Made by a program: the position numbers and the translations under genes. Below the pieces are notes generated by a model that saw only the letters and a program-made list of their open reading frames with translations, was not told the origin of the DNA and ran no database searches. Shown in pieces: positions 24,131 through 38,100 of a stretch of 64,000 nt of DNA (positions are counted from its first letter, which is position 1; each line of letters opens with the position of its first letter). This DNA comes from Chromobotia macracanthus (lineage: Eukaryota; Chordata; Actinopteri; Cypriniformes; Botiidae), in NCBI GenBank assembly GCA_036877525.1, contig JAZGTH010000072.1:3573501-3637500 (forward strand), given 5' to 3'.

Positions 24131-25969
24131 TTTTGTGATTGTGGCATGGAGCAGCACTCGGTTTGGTTTGTCACCTTTTCTTCTTGACCTTTTGATTATT
24201 GCGACTATTTATAGAGTCTCCGTCAAGGGCCCACGCAATCTATTGTAATTGCATTGAATGCGTCCTTTTAACCGCAGGGGACAAGATGAGGCAATCACAT
24301 CAGAAACCTTTGTACTGCACAAGTGTTCTGTGCGACATAACCAGGACATGCACGCTTTTTATAGTCTAAATAGCAAGCTATTCTTTAGGTGCGGATGCAG
24401 TTTTTAGCCGGCAGCTGTTGCATCTAACATGACCTCTCTTGAGAACTCTGAGATGGGCGATTTGTTGAAGTTGACGGTGTCTGTTTATGAGTCTCAGGGT
24501 ATCTGTGTTTATGCCAGCTTGCCACACCGGACACACACTCACAGACGGTCTTATCTCTGGAGCAAGAATTGTGTAGGTTGTCCGTGGATAATCCTTCTTA
24601 CACTAAGCACCCTGTGTCATGTGATAGCGCCTGTGTCAAAACTCTACAATAGTTATGTTGTGTGCACCTTCATGGATTAATGTTTCCCAAGACATCCAAA
24701 GCTTTGCTGAAGCCTCATTGGTTTGTTCTTCTGAAAAACATTTGCATAGGTGTCGCTCTTGGACAGTTGGGTTTCATTGCACCTCTGCTGCTGTACAGTA
24801 TCACTGTATTTATTATTTGCGAGTTGGTTGCGCTACACAAAGTTCAGAACACCATGACGGAGTGGCTAGCACGTGCACAAGTCTGCAGATTATCACCTGG
24901 TTTTGGGTTTTGTGAGTGTTTTTTTTTTTTAACTAGTTTGAAATATTCCCATTGCAAACATTAATTTACAGTGTGTGTTTAAAAATAACAATGCCTAGCT
25001 GATGTTTTTCTGTTGTGATATAGTACAGATCACGAGATCACAGTACAGGTTTCGATTTGATTTAGATTTAGGGAGTCACAGTGCAGTTCCAGAATGATTC
25101 TCGATGCATCTTGATTTTTTTAAGCCTGTGTAAAGATCCAACATGCAGGCCGGACTCAAATATGTCTGCTTTGAGCCACCAGCAGAAATAGAAGAAATTT
25201 GTAGAATGAGCTACAGTTGTTACAGGTGACTCTGGTTCTGCGTAAATGAAATTTGAGTTGTAAAAACTGGATCTGAGTAAAATGATGTCTAAGAACATAC
25301 ATTAATTATTTTATATATAAAGATCATGATGCAGAGCTTGTATTTACAATAATATGCAGCTTATTTAGTATTTTTGTCATTGGCAATTAAAGTTATGGGT
25401 TAGCTTCCTGGTGTGATGTATGCCAATACGAGTTTAATGGTAAGAAGTTCAACTTAATAAAAATATGTCTCAGAACTATTTTCTATTTTGTTCTGTTCAA
25501 TATAACGATAATGTGTTGTGTGTGTACAGCCCTCGAATCCTGTGTACAGAACCACCCCCACATCCAAAAGATTATTTATAACAGATAAATGAGTCTGTCT
25601 CAGTAAAAAACAGCTGCTTGTTTATAACACTTCAACTAAACAGAACAACTCAAAACAGTAAAGCTAAGATTGTAAAGCCAAACTGATTTTTGACTTTAGA
25701 TTCTCATTGAATAATTTGAGGTACATATTGACATTACATCAGTTGACATGACAGTAGACAAAATGACATTACAACAGTTAAATACTATATTAATACGAAA
25801 AGTTGGCAACCGTAAACAGCTGCACTGCAAACTTCACTCTGCATTACATTGTTTACGACATGTCTTGCTCTGTATTTTCGCATTGATATATAGTGTTTTT
25901 TTTGTGAATTTTGTACATTGCAAATTTGGTTCATGTTCTGATCTGTTTGCCTGTCTCTCCTCTCTCCAG

Positions 25970-26165
25970 GTTTGAGAAATGAGCCTGGCCTCTCCTCTCT
26001 GATGCACTCAAGCTAAGGGCCGTCCCGGTGGATTTGCCCCCTGACCCAGTGGAGCATTAGCAGCAGCAGCCCCACTCCACGCCCAACATGCTGATCAAAG
26101 AGTACCGCATCCCCATGCCCATGAGCGTGGAGGAGTACCGCATCGCTCAGCTCTATATGATTCAG
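25970..26165 (+). CDS. pitpnm2: pitpnm2 first coding exon (CDS from 26088)
   Basis: The acceptor is tcctctctccag and the donor is CAG|gtttgt. The first 118 bases are 5' UTR with two tiny uORFs. The ATG at 26088 begins MLIKEYRIPMPMSVEEYRIA, the invariant start of class II PITPs, so the start is secure. It ends in phase 0. Confidence 0.95.
25979..26016 (+). promoter_or_regulatory. Two overlapping uORFs (TGATG) in the pitpnm2 leader
   Basis: uORF1 is ATG at 25979 with stop TGA at 26000-26002 (7 codons). uORF2 starts at 26002 inside that stop (TGATG) and ends TAA at 26014-26016 (4 codons). Both end 71 or more bases before the main ATG, so re-initiation is possible. The uORFs are seen directly; an effect on translation is inferred. 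Confidence 0.6.
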
Positions 26166-29100
26166 GTTTGTGATTGTTGTCTGTGGATGAACATGATTTC
26201 CCAAAATAGGATGAGATACTGTATCAACACTGAAGTTGGTCCTGGTACAACCAATCAGATTGTAGGATTAGTTTTAGGGTCAGTGGTCAGTAGGACTGGG
26301 TTAGGGACTTGCATACCATTCATCAACATATTACTCTGATTAATCAGATTTTAAGAGTTAGGGTTTAAGTTAGGATTTAAGTTAGGACTATGTCTGGGTT
26401 GGAGTTTAGGTTTTTTTGGACTAATGTTGTTCTGATCTAGGCAAATCATGGTGACCATTTTTTGTGATGCATTTGCATCACGTTATAGTAATAATTAAAC
26501 ACCCAGAATTACTCGCGATTAGACCTGCGCAATCTGTGTGCTGCTGTTTTCTGTAAAATGGAGGATTTTTGAATCCATTTTTGAAGAGTATTCATTTAAG
26601 TGAAAGTGAAGTGAAAGTGACATATTTGTCAGATATGGTAACCCATTTAGTTTGTTTCCATACAAGGTCACCATGAGCTGTCATTGTATGGAAATGACCT
26701 GTGGAGATACTTCAAGAGTTCTCCTTTTGTGTTACACAGAAAAATAAAAACGATGTGAAAGTAAATAAGGACAGAATTTTCATTTGTATGCACTTTCATT
26801 TGTATCGAAGTGAAGCGTGTAGCACAAAAGACGTGACTCACAATCAGTTTTCTTGGCGTTTCCTTTTTGAAACGTGCTGTACTCAGGGTCAGATTCACTG
26901 AAACCTACGCACGCACTTGAATCATTCAGATGTAAAGCACCGCATATGCATTTTCTGGAGCAAAGTTGATGACTGAGCCACATCTTTTGCGTCAGTTAAT
27001 CCGCTGCTATTTTTGGTAAGCTCAACAGTTTCACACGCACTAAATATTTCAGTAAATCTGGCCCGTGGTCTCCTGAGAAAGGATGTCGGAGAGGTTTTCG
27101 GGTGCCGCTGGGGCAGGAAGCACCTTACGCTTGTTGTGATGCCCTAAACCACCAACAAGATGACAGAAGAACGCTGACAAACAGCAACGGCCAGAAATCA
27201 ATACGTACAACTGCAGTATGCTAATGTAGATTGTTGTGAGTGTTTTCTAGAGGTATTAATGATGCATGTACCTCTAGAATCTTGTGAACAATGATCGTAA
27301 TAGATTTTACATTTCAGTTGACAAATCCAACAAATATTTGTTTTTATGTTTTTTAGTTTAATTTTTTTTGTATATGAAATTTGATCAATACATGTTGTTT
27401 TCAAAATAAGTAATGAGTAATTATGTTAAATAATCGCAGCCGTAATATCAGCTAAAATAATCGTGATTATAATTGTTGTCATGATCGAGCAGCCTTATAT
27501 ATTAATTAAAAAATAGTTGAGTAAATGTGAAAATCAAAATATATACTTATAAAAACAAATGTGTTGTACGTAAGTTGCCGCCTATGTTAAGCATTTCAGT
27601 TAGTCACTTAAGTTGGGTCAAGATGCTGCCTTGCACAGATTTGAGGTCTGTATGTCTGTTTGTGGAGGTTTGGACTAAAGATCACAAACTAGCCCAATTC
27701 CAGCATGTTCCGGGAGACTTTTCAAGCTCACGATGAGTTTGTGGGCACTGATCTAACTAAGCCATTCAGAGTTAAGACAAACGGTTTCCACCCACATGCC
27801 TGGCTTTCTCTGAATGATCTTATAAGGTTAATTAGCATTCTGTCAACACAGCTGTCTCTCAGTGTTGTTGTCAGTGGGGTATTAAAGGACTGCCCCCTGT
27901 AGGCATCCAGGACGTAACTGTCCAATAGCAACAGGCCTGCTAAATTTAAACACTTGTGCTATGTCAGTGGACATCAGAGTCTGGCCTAAGCAATGTTGAC
28001 TTGCACAAAACATTCGAAGTCCTTTGGGAACGAGAACCTAATTAGCGGATTTCTGAACGTGTGAGTCATCAGAAGTGTGAAGCCACGTCCATATGACTGA
28101 TGGTCGGATCCTTCAGCTCCATGCAGAATTTCGACAACCGTCGCAGCCAAACAGCACACTAGCGTGCTGATCTTGCACCTGAAGAGAGCGTGCGCATCCC
28201 TGCGTTTGTTAAAATCAGTTTTCTGTTGATTATTTGCGTTTTTTTATACCTTCGTTCTGTGCCCTGTTGTTTATAAGCACCATCTGTTGACGTGTCATCG
28301 TAGAGTTGGTCTAACGAGCGCACAGAGGGCACGTACGCGTTTTGGCACGTTCGCGCGCTGTCGGAATGACCCTGCTAGTGCAGGATTAAACCAGCGCGTG
28401 TGCGCTCATGTCCCGGTTCTTCCTGATTACAGCGAGAGTCGTCCTCATTAGCTTCATGTTACAAGCCACAAATGTGGTCAGGATCCAGGAGCAGATGTTC
28501 AGTGCAGGTGGAAAATAAACAGAAAAAACAGTGTCGCGTTTAACAGTGTGAGGCGGTTTTGTGCGCGCTGCACCAAAGAGGAGCTGTGCACTTAGTGTGT
28601 GTCTGTGGTGTAAGCACACTAAAACATTGTGGATTTTAATCGATTGGTACAAGCTCGGGCTGGGTGATGCATCAAATGTGTGCATTGATTTTGCTGGTGA
28701 TATGGAATGAAGCATTATTGAGAAAACCCTCAGTGATTTTAATGCACCTGTTACTTGGCCATTAAGTTTGCTAAAGGTGGAGTCATTATGCTAAAATTGC
28801 AGAACTTGTTTTGTGACTTATGTAATAGGAGCAGCGGATGAGCAGTTTTAATAAGGTTTCAGTTGATTAGTTTGATTCATTTCTGTGACGTTAAACTGTC
28901 TGATTCAATGAATTCATTTGCATCACCGCAACCTCCTGTGTGCTGTTTTTCATATATTAAAGTAGTTGGTTAAAATTGATTAGAATGTGCATTGGTGCAT
29001 ATCATAAAAAAACCTTTTCTTATTATGTTTAATGAGAAACTGTAGCATGACGTGATCATTGTAAACGAGAGTTTTACTGGTTTTACTTCCATTAAACGTT

Positions 29101-32100
29101 TTGAAAATGGCTTTCAGCTATACCACCCGGCCAAATTCCAGCCTGCAGCAGGAATGTAAATTTCTAGAGCTTCTGTCTGATGCGGCCTCCGTCACAACAG
29201 CATCACACGTCTGTATCACCCGATCTCGGTTTTCTCTTCCTTTCCCCTCCGGTAAGACCCCCTCCTCTGCAGCGTCACAGCTGAGCTCCGGTTGCCATGG
29301 TTACCAGTGACATCAGCCGGCGCGTGGCGCTCGCTGCAGTCATTTGTTCGCGGTGCGAGAGGGGAGATGGAGGAAGAGGTCACGATGATGCAAGCCTGTT
29401 GCCAGGGCAACCACACTCCCCGGATTTCTGTTATCCACAGATGGGCAGCGAAGGTGCGTCGTGCCGAGGTTAAATCTCTCACATGATCCGGGCCGTTCCA
29501 TGTCCATATAGGGCAGCGTTTGCGTTTCGTTCATTTATGGAGATGCTAAATTAAGGGTATGGCCAAGCACGGCTTTGGCAAAATAGCCGAATATTTTATG
29601 GGTAAGTCCCGGGTGGCAGAAATTAAACTGGAGAGCAACAAAATCTCTTTGGATGCTTCTTTTAGGGCCTTCTTTTAGGACCCTAATTTTTTATTTGAAT
29701 TAAAGTCATCCATGTGAAATATGTAATTAGATGGAGTGCAATGGATTTCTGCCAGACAGAGCAGTGCCATTTTGGCTCCAGTTTTCCAGTTTCTGTTGGC
29801 TTGCATTAGTTACAGTAGCCATGCCTAAAAACAAAGACAGTCAGTCATGAATTATTTCAACAGTTGAAATAATGACAGCTGAAATAATTATTTCAACAGT
29901 TGCAACTGTGAGCGCTGCAAGAATGATATTGAAGGTGAAATTCAACTTCATTATCATTCTTGCAGTGCTCACTGTCCTTTCCTGCCCTAAAATGTATTCA
30001 GTTTGCTTATATTTGGTCATAAAAACTGAGTGGAGGTCTTCTCTCTGCACAACTTTTGCTTTGTTTAAAAAAAACTTCAACACTCCACTAAATAAATTTA
30101 TTTTGAAATACTTTGATTTGATCAGGCGTCTCTTTAAGTTGGTAGCACCAGGTTGAGTATTTTAAAAAAATTGTTCTAAAAATAAAATATTTTATCATAG
30201 GGTTCCAAATCAGTTTTGACTGTATTTTCTGTGCAACATTTTTGTGTTGTTATTAAGCCTGTTGCTTTTTAAATTTACAATAAACATCATAAAAATAGTC
30301 CATACGGCTAAGACGTGTATACCATTAAATGTCAAGTGATCTGAAACTTTTCAGTTTTGTGTTGATCACACAAAGTTATCATATTGCTTCAGAAGCAATA
30401 ACACAGATTAATTTTAATACTTTTTAATCCAGTTTTCCTGTGCAGTCAGCATAGTAATTTTCCTTAATATATTTGTGTATGCGTGAGTGTATGCATGAGT
30501 ATATGCGTGAGTGTATGCTTGTGCGCGTGTGAGTGTGTGTAAGTCATTGATTGTCGCGGGTGCTGCACCTGATGTCATCTGTCAGCAGTATAATGAAATG
30601 CTGGAGGTTTCACACCGAGATGACGAGCAAAAACAGATACAGCGGCCCAGCGCACAGTCTCTGCCGCCCCTTCATTCTGCCGTCTGCCATTTGTCTGTCT
30701 GTCTGCACTTCCTGACAGACTTGTCTGTGATTGTGCCGCCGTCCTGCTCTGTAAACCTGTGACGTCCGTCTCGGAGGTGCTGGTAGAAAGCCAAACTGTT
30801 CCTGCACACAAGAATCTGAATGTGAATTAAGGCTTGGTGGATTCTGAATTGATTTGGTAATGCCTCACAGGATGTTGAACTGAAATTTGAATTAATTGTG
30901 ACAGGAAGTGGAATTTATTGAATTAAAATTCCAAAAAGTTCAACACAGTCACTATTTATTTCCTAAAATGTAGACTACTTTTTTATACTCACTAGACATT
31001 TTTCTCCAAGCTAAGTTCATTAATCTCAGAATGATTAATGCAGATTTTAAAACTAGTTTAAATTTTTAATTGCGCCATAAAATAATTACCATGTTGCTTT
31101 TTTTGTAGGTGCCATTTTGAAACAATATTAAAATCATCTAATGTTTCTGGAAGGCAACCTTGTTTTATATGATTTGTATTGAAAATAGATATTACTAAGT
31201 TATTATTAAGTATTACTACAAAACACACTTTAGTGTCATTTTATATAACAGGTCTTCTTTGTTAAATTCAGATTCAAATTATGTCATGCTTGGCATCTCA
31301 GTTCAAATCGAATTCAGATTGAATTCCGTCCTGAATTGGCACACAACCCTGCATAACACACACACACACACACATTGTGTGTTAAACTGATGTCCCGATG
31401 GTGCATTCTGTCAGTTTGAGTGGTAGAACGAGAGAGAGAGAGCGCGCTTGTCTCTTACATTGAAGGAAACACAGCTAATATTCCCCTGCTGGCACCGGCC
31501 TCTGCTTTTAAAATGAAAATGTATTACTCATCACGTATCTGGCTGTTGAAGATGTATTAAAAAAACACTGAAACCAGAGGCCAAGAGCATTTGTGAGGCG
31601 TCTCGGCCGCGAGACGGTTTGGCACTCGCCGAGCAGGCTGGCGTTCCACATGTGCGCAATTTACGAATCTCACTGCTGCGTGTTTCCTTATGTCTGTGGT
31701 GGTGTCTGCGGTCTCGGCCTAGAGAGCGTCAAACCCGGAACCCGTATGAGTGTCGTGTGAGTTTTCATAGCTGTGAAACGTGTTTGTTTTATATTTCAAT
31801 TACGTTCGACCGTTACGTCAAGGTTCGTGCTTCAATAAATGACTTTGAATGTTAAACTGTGTTGTCAAAAGTTGTCGTAAAAGTTTGTTTGTTTGTTTGT
31901 TTGTGTCTAATCTGGTTGTTTACTGTAGAAGCACAGGTCATAGCATTGTTTGGCTTCAGTTGCGATGATATATATGATCAGTATGTTTGACGATCTCCAC
32001 TAATAAAGAAGCAGAAGATCTAACTCATTTCCTGTGTCTGTCTGCTCATAAAAATACTTACGACATCTGTGGTAATACTACTGTAATATCTTCCATATCT

Positions 32101-35100
32101 GAACTGTGTCTGTGTTCAGTAGCCGCGCTGACATCTCAAGAGAGCACTCAGAGTGCCTGAGGAAAACCGTGTAACTTTCTGTTGGCTCTCTGGCACAAAC
32201 TTCACCGTAATGGAGGTCTTAAGTAACATTGTCTGCTTTTAATCTCCAAGCTATCAACTCGCTAATGCAGAGTCACGGCCGATGGGATCTGTGTCACCAT
32301 CTGCGCTGCCCTGTTCGTTTGATTTAAACACAGGACACGTAAGAATTATACAATTGTACATTATTAAAACTGATACTTGACACTTAACCTGTCATTTAAC
32401 TTACTGTAAAATCTTTTCTTTGATATTGATGCCCATTTATCATGTTTTTTTGCGATGACAAGGGCTGGTTGAATTCACACAGCCCAGGACAAAGTTTACA
32501 GGCCCTGTCTCTTCCATACTGGTTCTGTAGTGCCATAAGTGTGCCCATCTTATCTTAAAGCCAGGCATGACCCCCTGATGATGTCATATGTTGTCATGGT
32601 GACAGCCACCGGATGTTGCCAGCTGTCATAATTTGAACTAGCCAGGCAGGGCAGATGTGGTGGCGTGTGCCGCCTGGGGTCCCACAGTGACCCTTCACCT
32701 GGCATTCACAGCACAGGAGCTTTGCCATGGCTACCGTATTTTTACAGTATATAATTCACAACAAGCTTTGCTTATTGTTTAAAATAGTTTATTGATGCTT
32801 AGTGTGCACACTTAAACTGTGTGTCTTTAACATGAACAGAACCGTATTTGTTTAAGATGGTCGCATTTACTGCGTTGATTTCTTGGAAAATGTGTGATTA
32901 AGTGTAGTATAATGTGTTAAATGGAGCTGATAGTACTACTCTCCTATTGGTTGCGGAAAGCATTATACAGTTTAAAGGTACGGTAAGCGAGAAACTTCTT
33001 AGAAACAATGTTTAAAATTGAAATCAACACCCAAATAAACCATTTTGTGAATATTTGCATGGTATCTGTTCTGTGTGTTGAAAGAAAACATTGTTTGCAC
33101 AGAGACCTGTCTGTGTAAATAGGAGAAAAAACAAATGGGATCGGACCAATCACTACGACACCATAACACACTCTTAACCAATCAGCAGTAGTGGGTGTGT
33201 CCACCAGCTGTTGGCCATTGTCTTAGTTGCACAACGTGTTTGTTATTTTTAGGGTGGAGCAATAAAGGGAGGGGGGTGTGTGTGAAACAAAAACAGTGTC
33301 AACAGTGTTTCAAATAGCAGCAGCAGCAGCAGCGCTTCTCAGAAATCACATACTGCAACTTTAATAGATTATACAATTTAAATTATACAAAGCATGTAAC
33401 ACAGAGGGGGCGGAGCACATGGAGTACTTTCAGACATGGCGCCTTCCAGTTCTGCTGACGTTTTCGGCAGATTTCTGTGAGCCTGGCTGTGAGAGGCTGT
33501 AAGCTTCAGAGTTGGTTTTGCATCATCAATGTACCATTGAATCTGCCCACAGAAGTTCTACAGAATTCTGTTGGTTGCCTTTCAATATTAGCTTATTAAA
33601 TATTTCATGTGTTTCGCTTTCGTACAATAGTATAGTTTAATATAATAGTCAGGTCTGTTTAATGCATTTGACTGTGTTTTAATCACCTTTTCCTCCCTGC
33701 AGAAAAAGAGTCGTGAGGAGAGCGAAGGTGAGGGCAGCGGAGTGGAGATCCTGGAGAACCGACCATACACGGATGGGCCAGGCGGTTCGGGTCAGTACAC
33801 TCACAAAGTGTACCACATCGGCCAGCACATCCCCAGCTGGTTCCGTTCCATCTTACCGAAAGCTGCTCTGCGTGTGGAGGAGGAGTCGTGGAACGCCTAC
33901 CCGTACACCCGCACACGGTGAGTGTCCTGCTGCTGATGATAAAACACATGCTGGCTCTCTCAAGAGTCCGCTTCTGAAATACCCATATCAGACTCTACAA
34001 TTCAAGTTCGGTTTTATTGCTCTGGTTTCTGAAGTATACGTTGAAATAAGGGCTGCACAGTGTATCGAAATAATCAAAATATCTCAAATGTATTTTGATG
34101 GCATGCTTTATAATACCTGAATAATTTTAAGGTATTATCCAGCATAATTGCAAAGTATTTGTTGATTATATTGTTTTCAGTTTTGATGTAATATTTTAAA
34201 TATTTGTAAAGTATCAAATTTAAATTGATTTTGCACAATTAAAGTATTACATGTAGCATTACTTTGCACATTGTTGCATATCGCCTTTTTTCAATATTGT
34301 GCAGCTGTATTTGAAATCAAAATGTAACATATTTTCTTAATGCAAAATTGCGCATTATTGTGCTCGATTCATTGGGGCACATTATTCAAAATACCAAGAA
34401 ACATTTAAGTATTTTTTTATCATTGTGTAATAACTTGTTTGACTCTGAAATTTACACGAATCCTCTTATTTCCGACTCGCTCTCCTCTGTGAACCTCTGT
34501 GAAGAGTCTTTGCGATAATGCATGAGATTGAAATGATGAAATGACGTCAACATTAATCTCTCACATGAATGTCCTGCAGCTACACGTGTCCTTTTGTTGA
34601 AAAGTTTTCCATCGATATCGAGACATACTACAAACCGGACACGGGGACCCAGAACGATGTCTTCAACCTCTCGTCTGCTGAGAAACGACAACGGGACATA
34701 GGTCGGTTACACCATCTTCATTTTTATTCTGTGTAAAAGCTGCATGATGCAATATTTGGAGTCGGTGATACTGAAGGACTGTGTGCATTTTTAAAGGCTC
34801 TATAGTGAGATGCGTTTAACATCAGCACTGAGCCTCTAGTCTGTGTCGAGATGGAATAGATTCATCAGAACCATTAAATATCATCAGTTTGTGAAATCCC
34901 ACTTCCTGTGTGTTACTGACAAGATCTTTAGCGACGTTTAGCGCGAATCATCCTATTTGTAATTGTGTCATCATGCACCTTAAGTTTGGTCCAGCTTAAC
35001 TATCTTTATGTAGATCCAGCGCCTAAATTCAAATGCAAAACCGCAGCATCTCATATGAGGCATGCTAGCATGGTGTTAACCACGTGACCCACTTCGGAAG

Positions 35101-38100
35101 CTCCACGGTTTGTTCTGATATAACCTCGCGCACTCTGACTGTCAGGCAATCCAAACAGGAAGAGCTCTTGAGTCACGTCCCTGTGTTTAACATGCAGACA
35201 GAGTGCTGCTTCATTGACATAGAACTAAGCTGCTGCTGGGTAACGTGCTGTGGCACGAGAACCCCATTGCATTCTGGGACAGGTACTGGAGGCTGTCTTA
35301 GATGAACGTAGACAGACGCAAACACTGCAGCGGGAAGCGCCCTGTGCATTCTGTTACATAACTCTATTCCGGGCTGGAGCCGTGTCTCCATTAGTGTACA
35401 ACAGAGACATCTACAGGCCGTGTGCTGACATTGCAATCTGCAAGTGGGAAACTGCAATAACACAACAGATCTGTACCTTACAATTGTGTCTTTGAAGAGC
35501 TAAGTTATAAAGATATGAAAGGATTCAGAAATGTAGTGTTTTCTCACAGCAGCAGATTGTAATGTGAGCAGATTGTCTATTTATAGATTTGTTGACCTAT
35601 GAAAATCATTCTCTTCCAGTATTTTATTAATTAATGATGATTCTCAACCCTAAGGAAAAGAGACCTTATGATGCACAAGACAAACAGATAAATCGGGTTT
35701 TACTGCATTGAAAAAAATTTAAAGTTCATGTTAGCACTTTTAGAAGGTTCTAGAAGATCTCTAAAAGGAAAATTGATTCAGTGTTCATTAATTGATTACA
35801 TATGAATCTGTTCACCATTCGTGCCTTGTTCCCCCGAAACTGGGATCACTAATGGAGGCAGATGTCTTTCACAGATCCCATCGACATTGTGAAAGATTTC
35901 ATCGCTCCTCACGAGTATCTGGTCGAGGAGGACCCTAAACTCTATAAGTCGATGAAGACCCAGCGGGGCCCCCTGACTGATGACTGGATAGCAGAAATCA
36001 ACAACAATCCGGGAAATATGCCCGTCATGTGTGCGTATAAATTGTGCAAAGTGGAGTTCCGTTACTGGGGCATGCAATCCAAGATCGAACGCTTCATTCA
36101 TGATGTGGGTAAGTGTAAACATTCAGACATTCATGTGCATTTGTATTTTATCAGATTGTTTCCATGGTTTACCTGTAAACTGTTTTACATTTAAACCATG
36201 TTATAACAAAATTCTGCCATCTGATACATTTTTGTCTGCATATTGAAGAAAAATTCGATATGTGACTACTTGCTAAATAATGCGCTATTCGATACGATAA
36301 TGCTTTACGTTTGTAAAACCAATTTGAATTTTATTCAGATATATTTAAAAATTGAAAATTATATAACCAACATACTTGTTTTACATTCTGGGAAAAGAAA
36401 CACATGTTCCAACTAACATTTGCATGTCAGTTTCTCTGACCTTTGACATAACTCATCCGTACATACCTTTATGAAGTATTAAAATAATTGAGCTATTGTA
36501 AACCATTGAGACAGGCATATTACAATATGCACATTTGTTTTTTATTTTAGTAAGTTGTCCATCTGTTGTATGTGTGCATGTGTGTGAACTGCGTGTCGGG
36601 AGGTTGTGTTATCGTTGAGCGTGGGCGGGCAGCAGGTGTCAAGCGTGCTGTCGGGAACAGACCCTCTTAAACATTAACCTGCACTTAATGAGAGAGAGAT
36701 TGATGCAGTCCAGCTCCAGTCAAAATCAACACCGCCTCCTCCACACCAGAATTCATTTCCTCCCCACGCGCCGTTCGCTCGCCGCGCAATCTCTTTCATT
36801 ACTCTCATATCAGGTCGTTTATCGGCTTCTTTCTCCGATCATTTGCGAGCGGTCTGACGCTGTTCCTCATTTACAAAACTCTTTACCTTCTTTGGCTGAC
36901 ATCACGTCCTTTTCCGCCTCACTGTTTTCGGGCCGCTGCGAAAACAATTTTCTTTGCACGTCTTCTCATTACCGAACTCAATTATCTGAGGAATTGGTTA
37001 ACTGCATCAGTGACATATCTTAATCAATCGCGTCGATTGTGTGGGAAAATGACCACCAACTTCCCCGCAGCCCAAAGTGTTTCGCAATCAGAGCCATGAA
37101 TGAACATCGTGATTTCTATTGGCAAAATGTTTTCGATTGTAAATTACAATTTTGTTGTGGTTCATGACGCAATTGCACAGTCTTTGGTTGCTAGCAATGG
37201 TAGTGATTGCCCACCCCAGAAGAAGGAGATATTATTTACATTTATGCATTTGGCTTTTATTCAAAGTGACTTACAGTGCATTCAGGTTATACATTTTATC
37301 AGTATGTGTGTTTTCTGGGACTTGATCCCATGACCCAGCATAATGCTCTACCAGTTTAACTACAGGAACACCTTGTCATGTTATATTACTGTGACAGAGT
37401 AAAGATATCGAATAGACAAAAAGCGGCTTTAGAAGTCAATATATTCTGTTTTATTTCCATATCATAAAATTTAAGCCTATTACTGGCCTTCAGTCCACAG
37501 TAATCCATTTTTGTAATTGAGTTTGTCAGTCAGTCCACTGTCTCAAATGTATTTTCTTGTATGTTGTTGTGAAAATGAAGTTGAGCTTGTTTTCCCATCA
37601 GGGCTTAGGAAGGTGATGGTACGGGCTCATCGGCAGGCCTGGTGCTGGCAGGACGAGTGGTACGGTCTGACCATGGAGGATATCCGGCAGCTGGAGCTGG
37701 AGACGCAACTGGCCCTGGCGCAGAAGTACAGCTGCAATGAAGAGGGTGGGGAGAACAACGGCACGGTCGCCAGCCCCGAGAAAGAGCTGGAAGCTAAAGA
37801 GGCCATCAGCTCCATTGAAGCTGATAGCACGACGAGGAGCACCGGAGACACTCTGCAGGCGCGAGGAGAGCTGACCAAACAGTGGTCCACCTCCTCCAGG
37901 TCCTCGCGTTCCTCCAAGAGGGGTGGTGAGTTCACATGGTCACGTGACCAATAATTCCAGTCCAGCAAGTTGAGTCTTACATGCCGTGTGTCCAAGTCAA
38001 GTCCACACATTCCAGTCCACAATTTTCTTGTAACCGATTTTAATGTTGATATTATTGTACAGATTTTTGAATGTAATTTTACCAAACATGATTTAAAGGG

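Larger units (their letters stand above)
13192..25969 (+). other. Inferred intron 1 of pitpnm2 (12.8 kb)
   Basis: There is no coding exon recognisable in any frame. Contents described separately are a tetranucleotide repeat (14407-14466), three copies of a TTAA-ended foldback family, one SINE, a partial MITE and two promoter-like modules. Three GC-richer islands (14880-15180, 20690-20850, 24180-24300) look less AT-driven than their surroundings and could be conserved non-coding elements, which needs comparison with another fish. Confidence 0.45.
26166..33702 (+). other. pitpnm2 intron 2 (7.5 kb)
   Basis: There is no coding exon. It holds two X-box motifs (29291-29411), a palindrome cluster (29851-29972), short (AC)n and (GA)n tracts and a hAT-like MITE (32970-33367). 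A GGTTAGG-like degenerate stretch at 26268-26420 is low-complexity. Confidence 0.6.

Noticed and set aside
26268..26420. Interstitial telomeric repeat suggested by gggttaggg-like words
   Set aside because: Only scattered, irregular ttagg words with no tandem TTAGGG array.
29841..30156. Overlapping hydrophobic open frames of 80-94 codons on both strands
   Set aside because: They span the palindrome cluster, and open frames on both strands are expected from inverted repeats. No start context, splice or family support.
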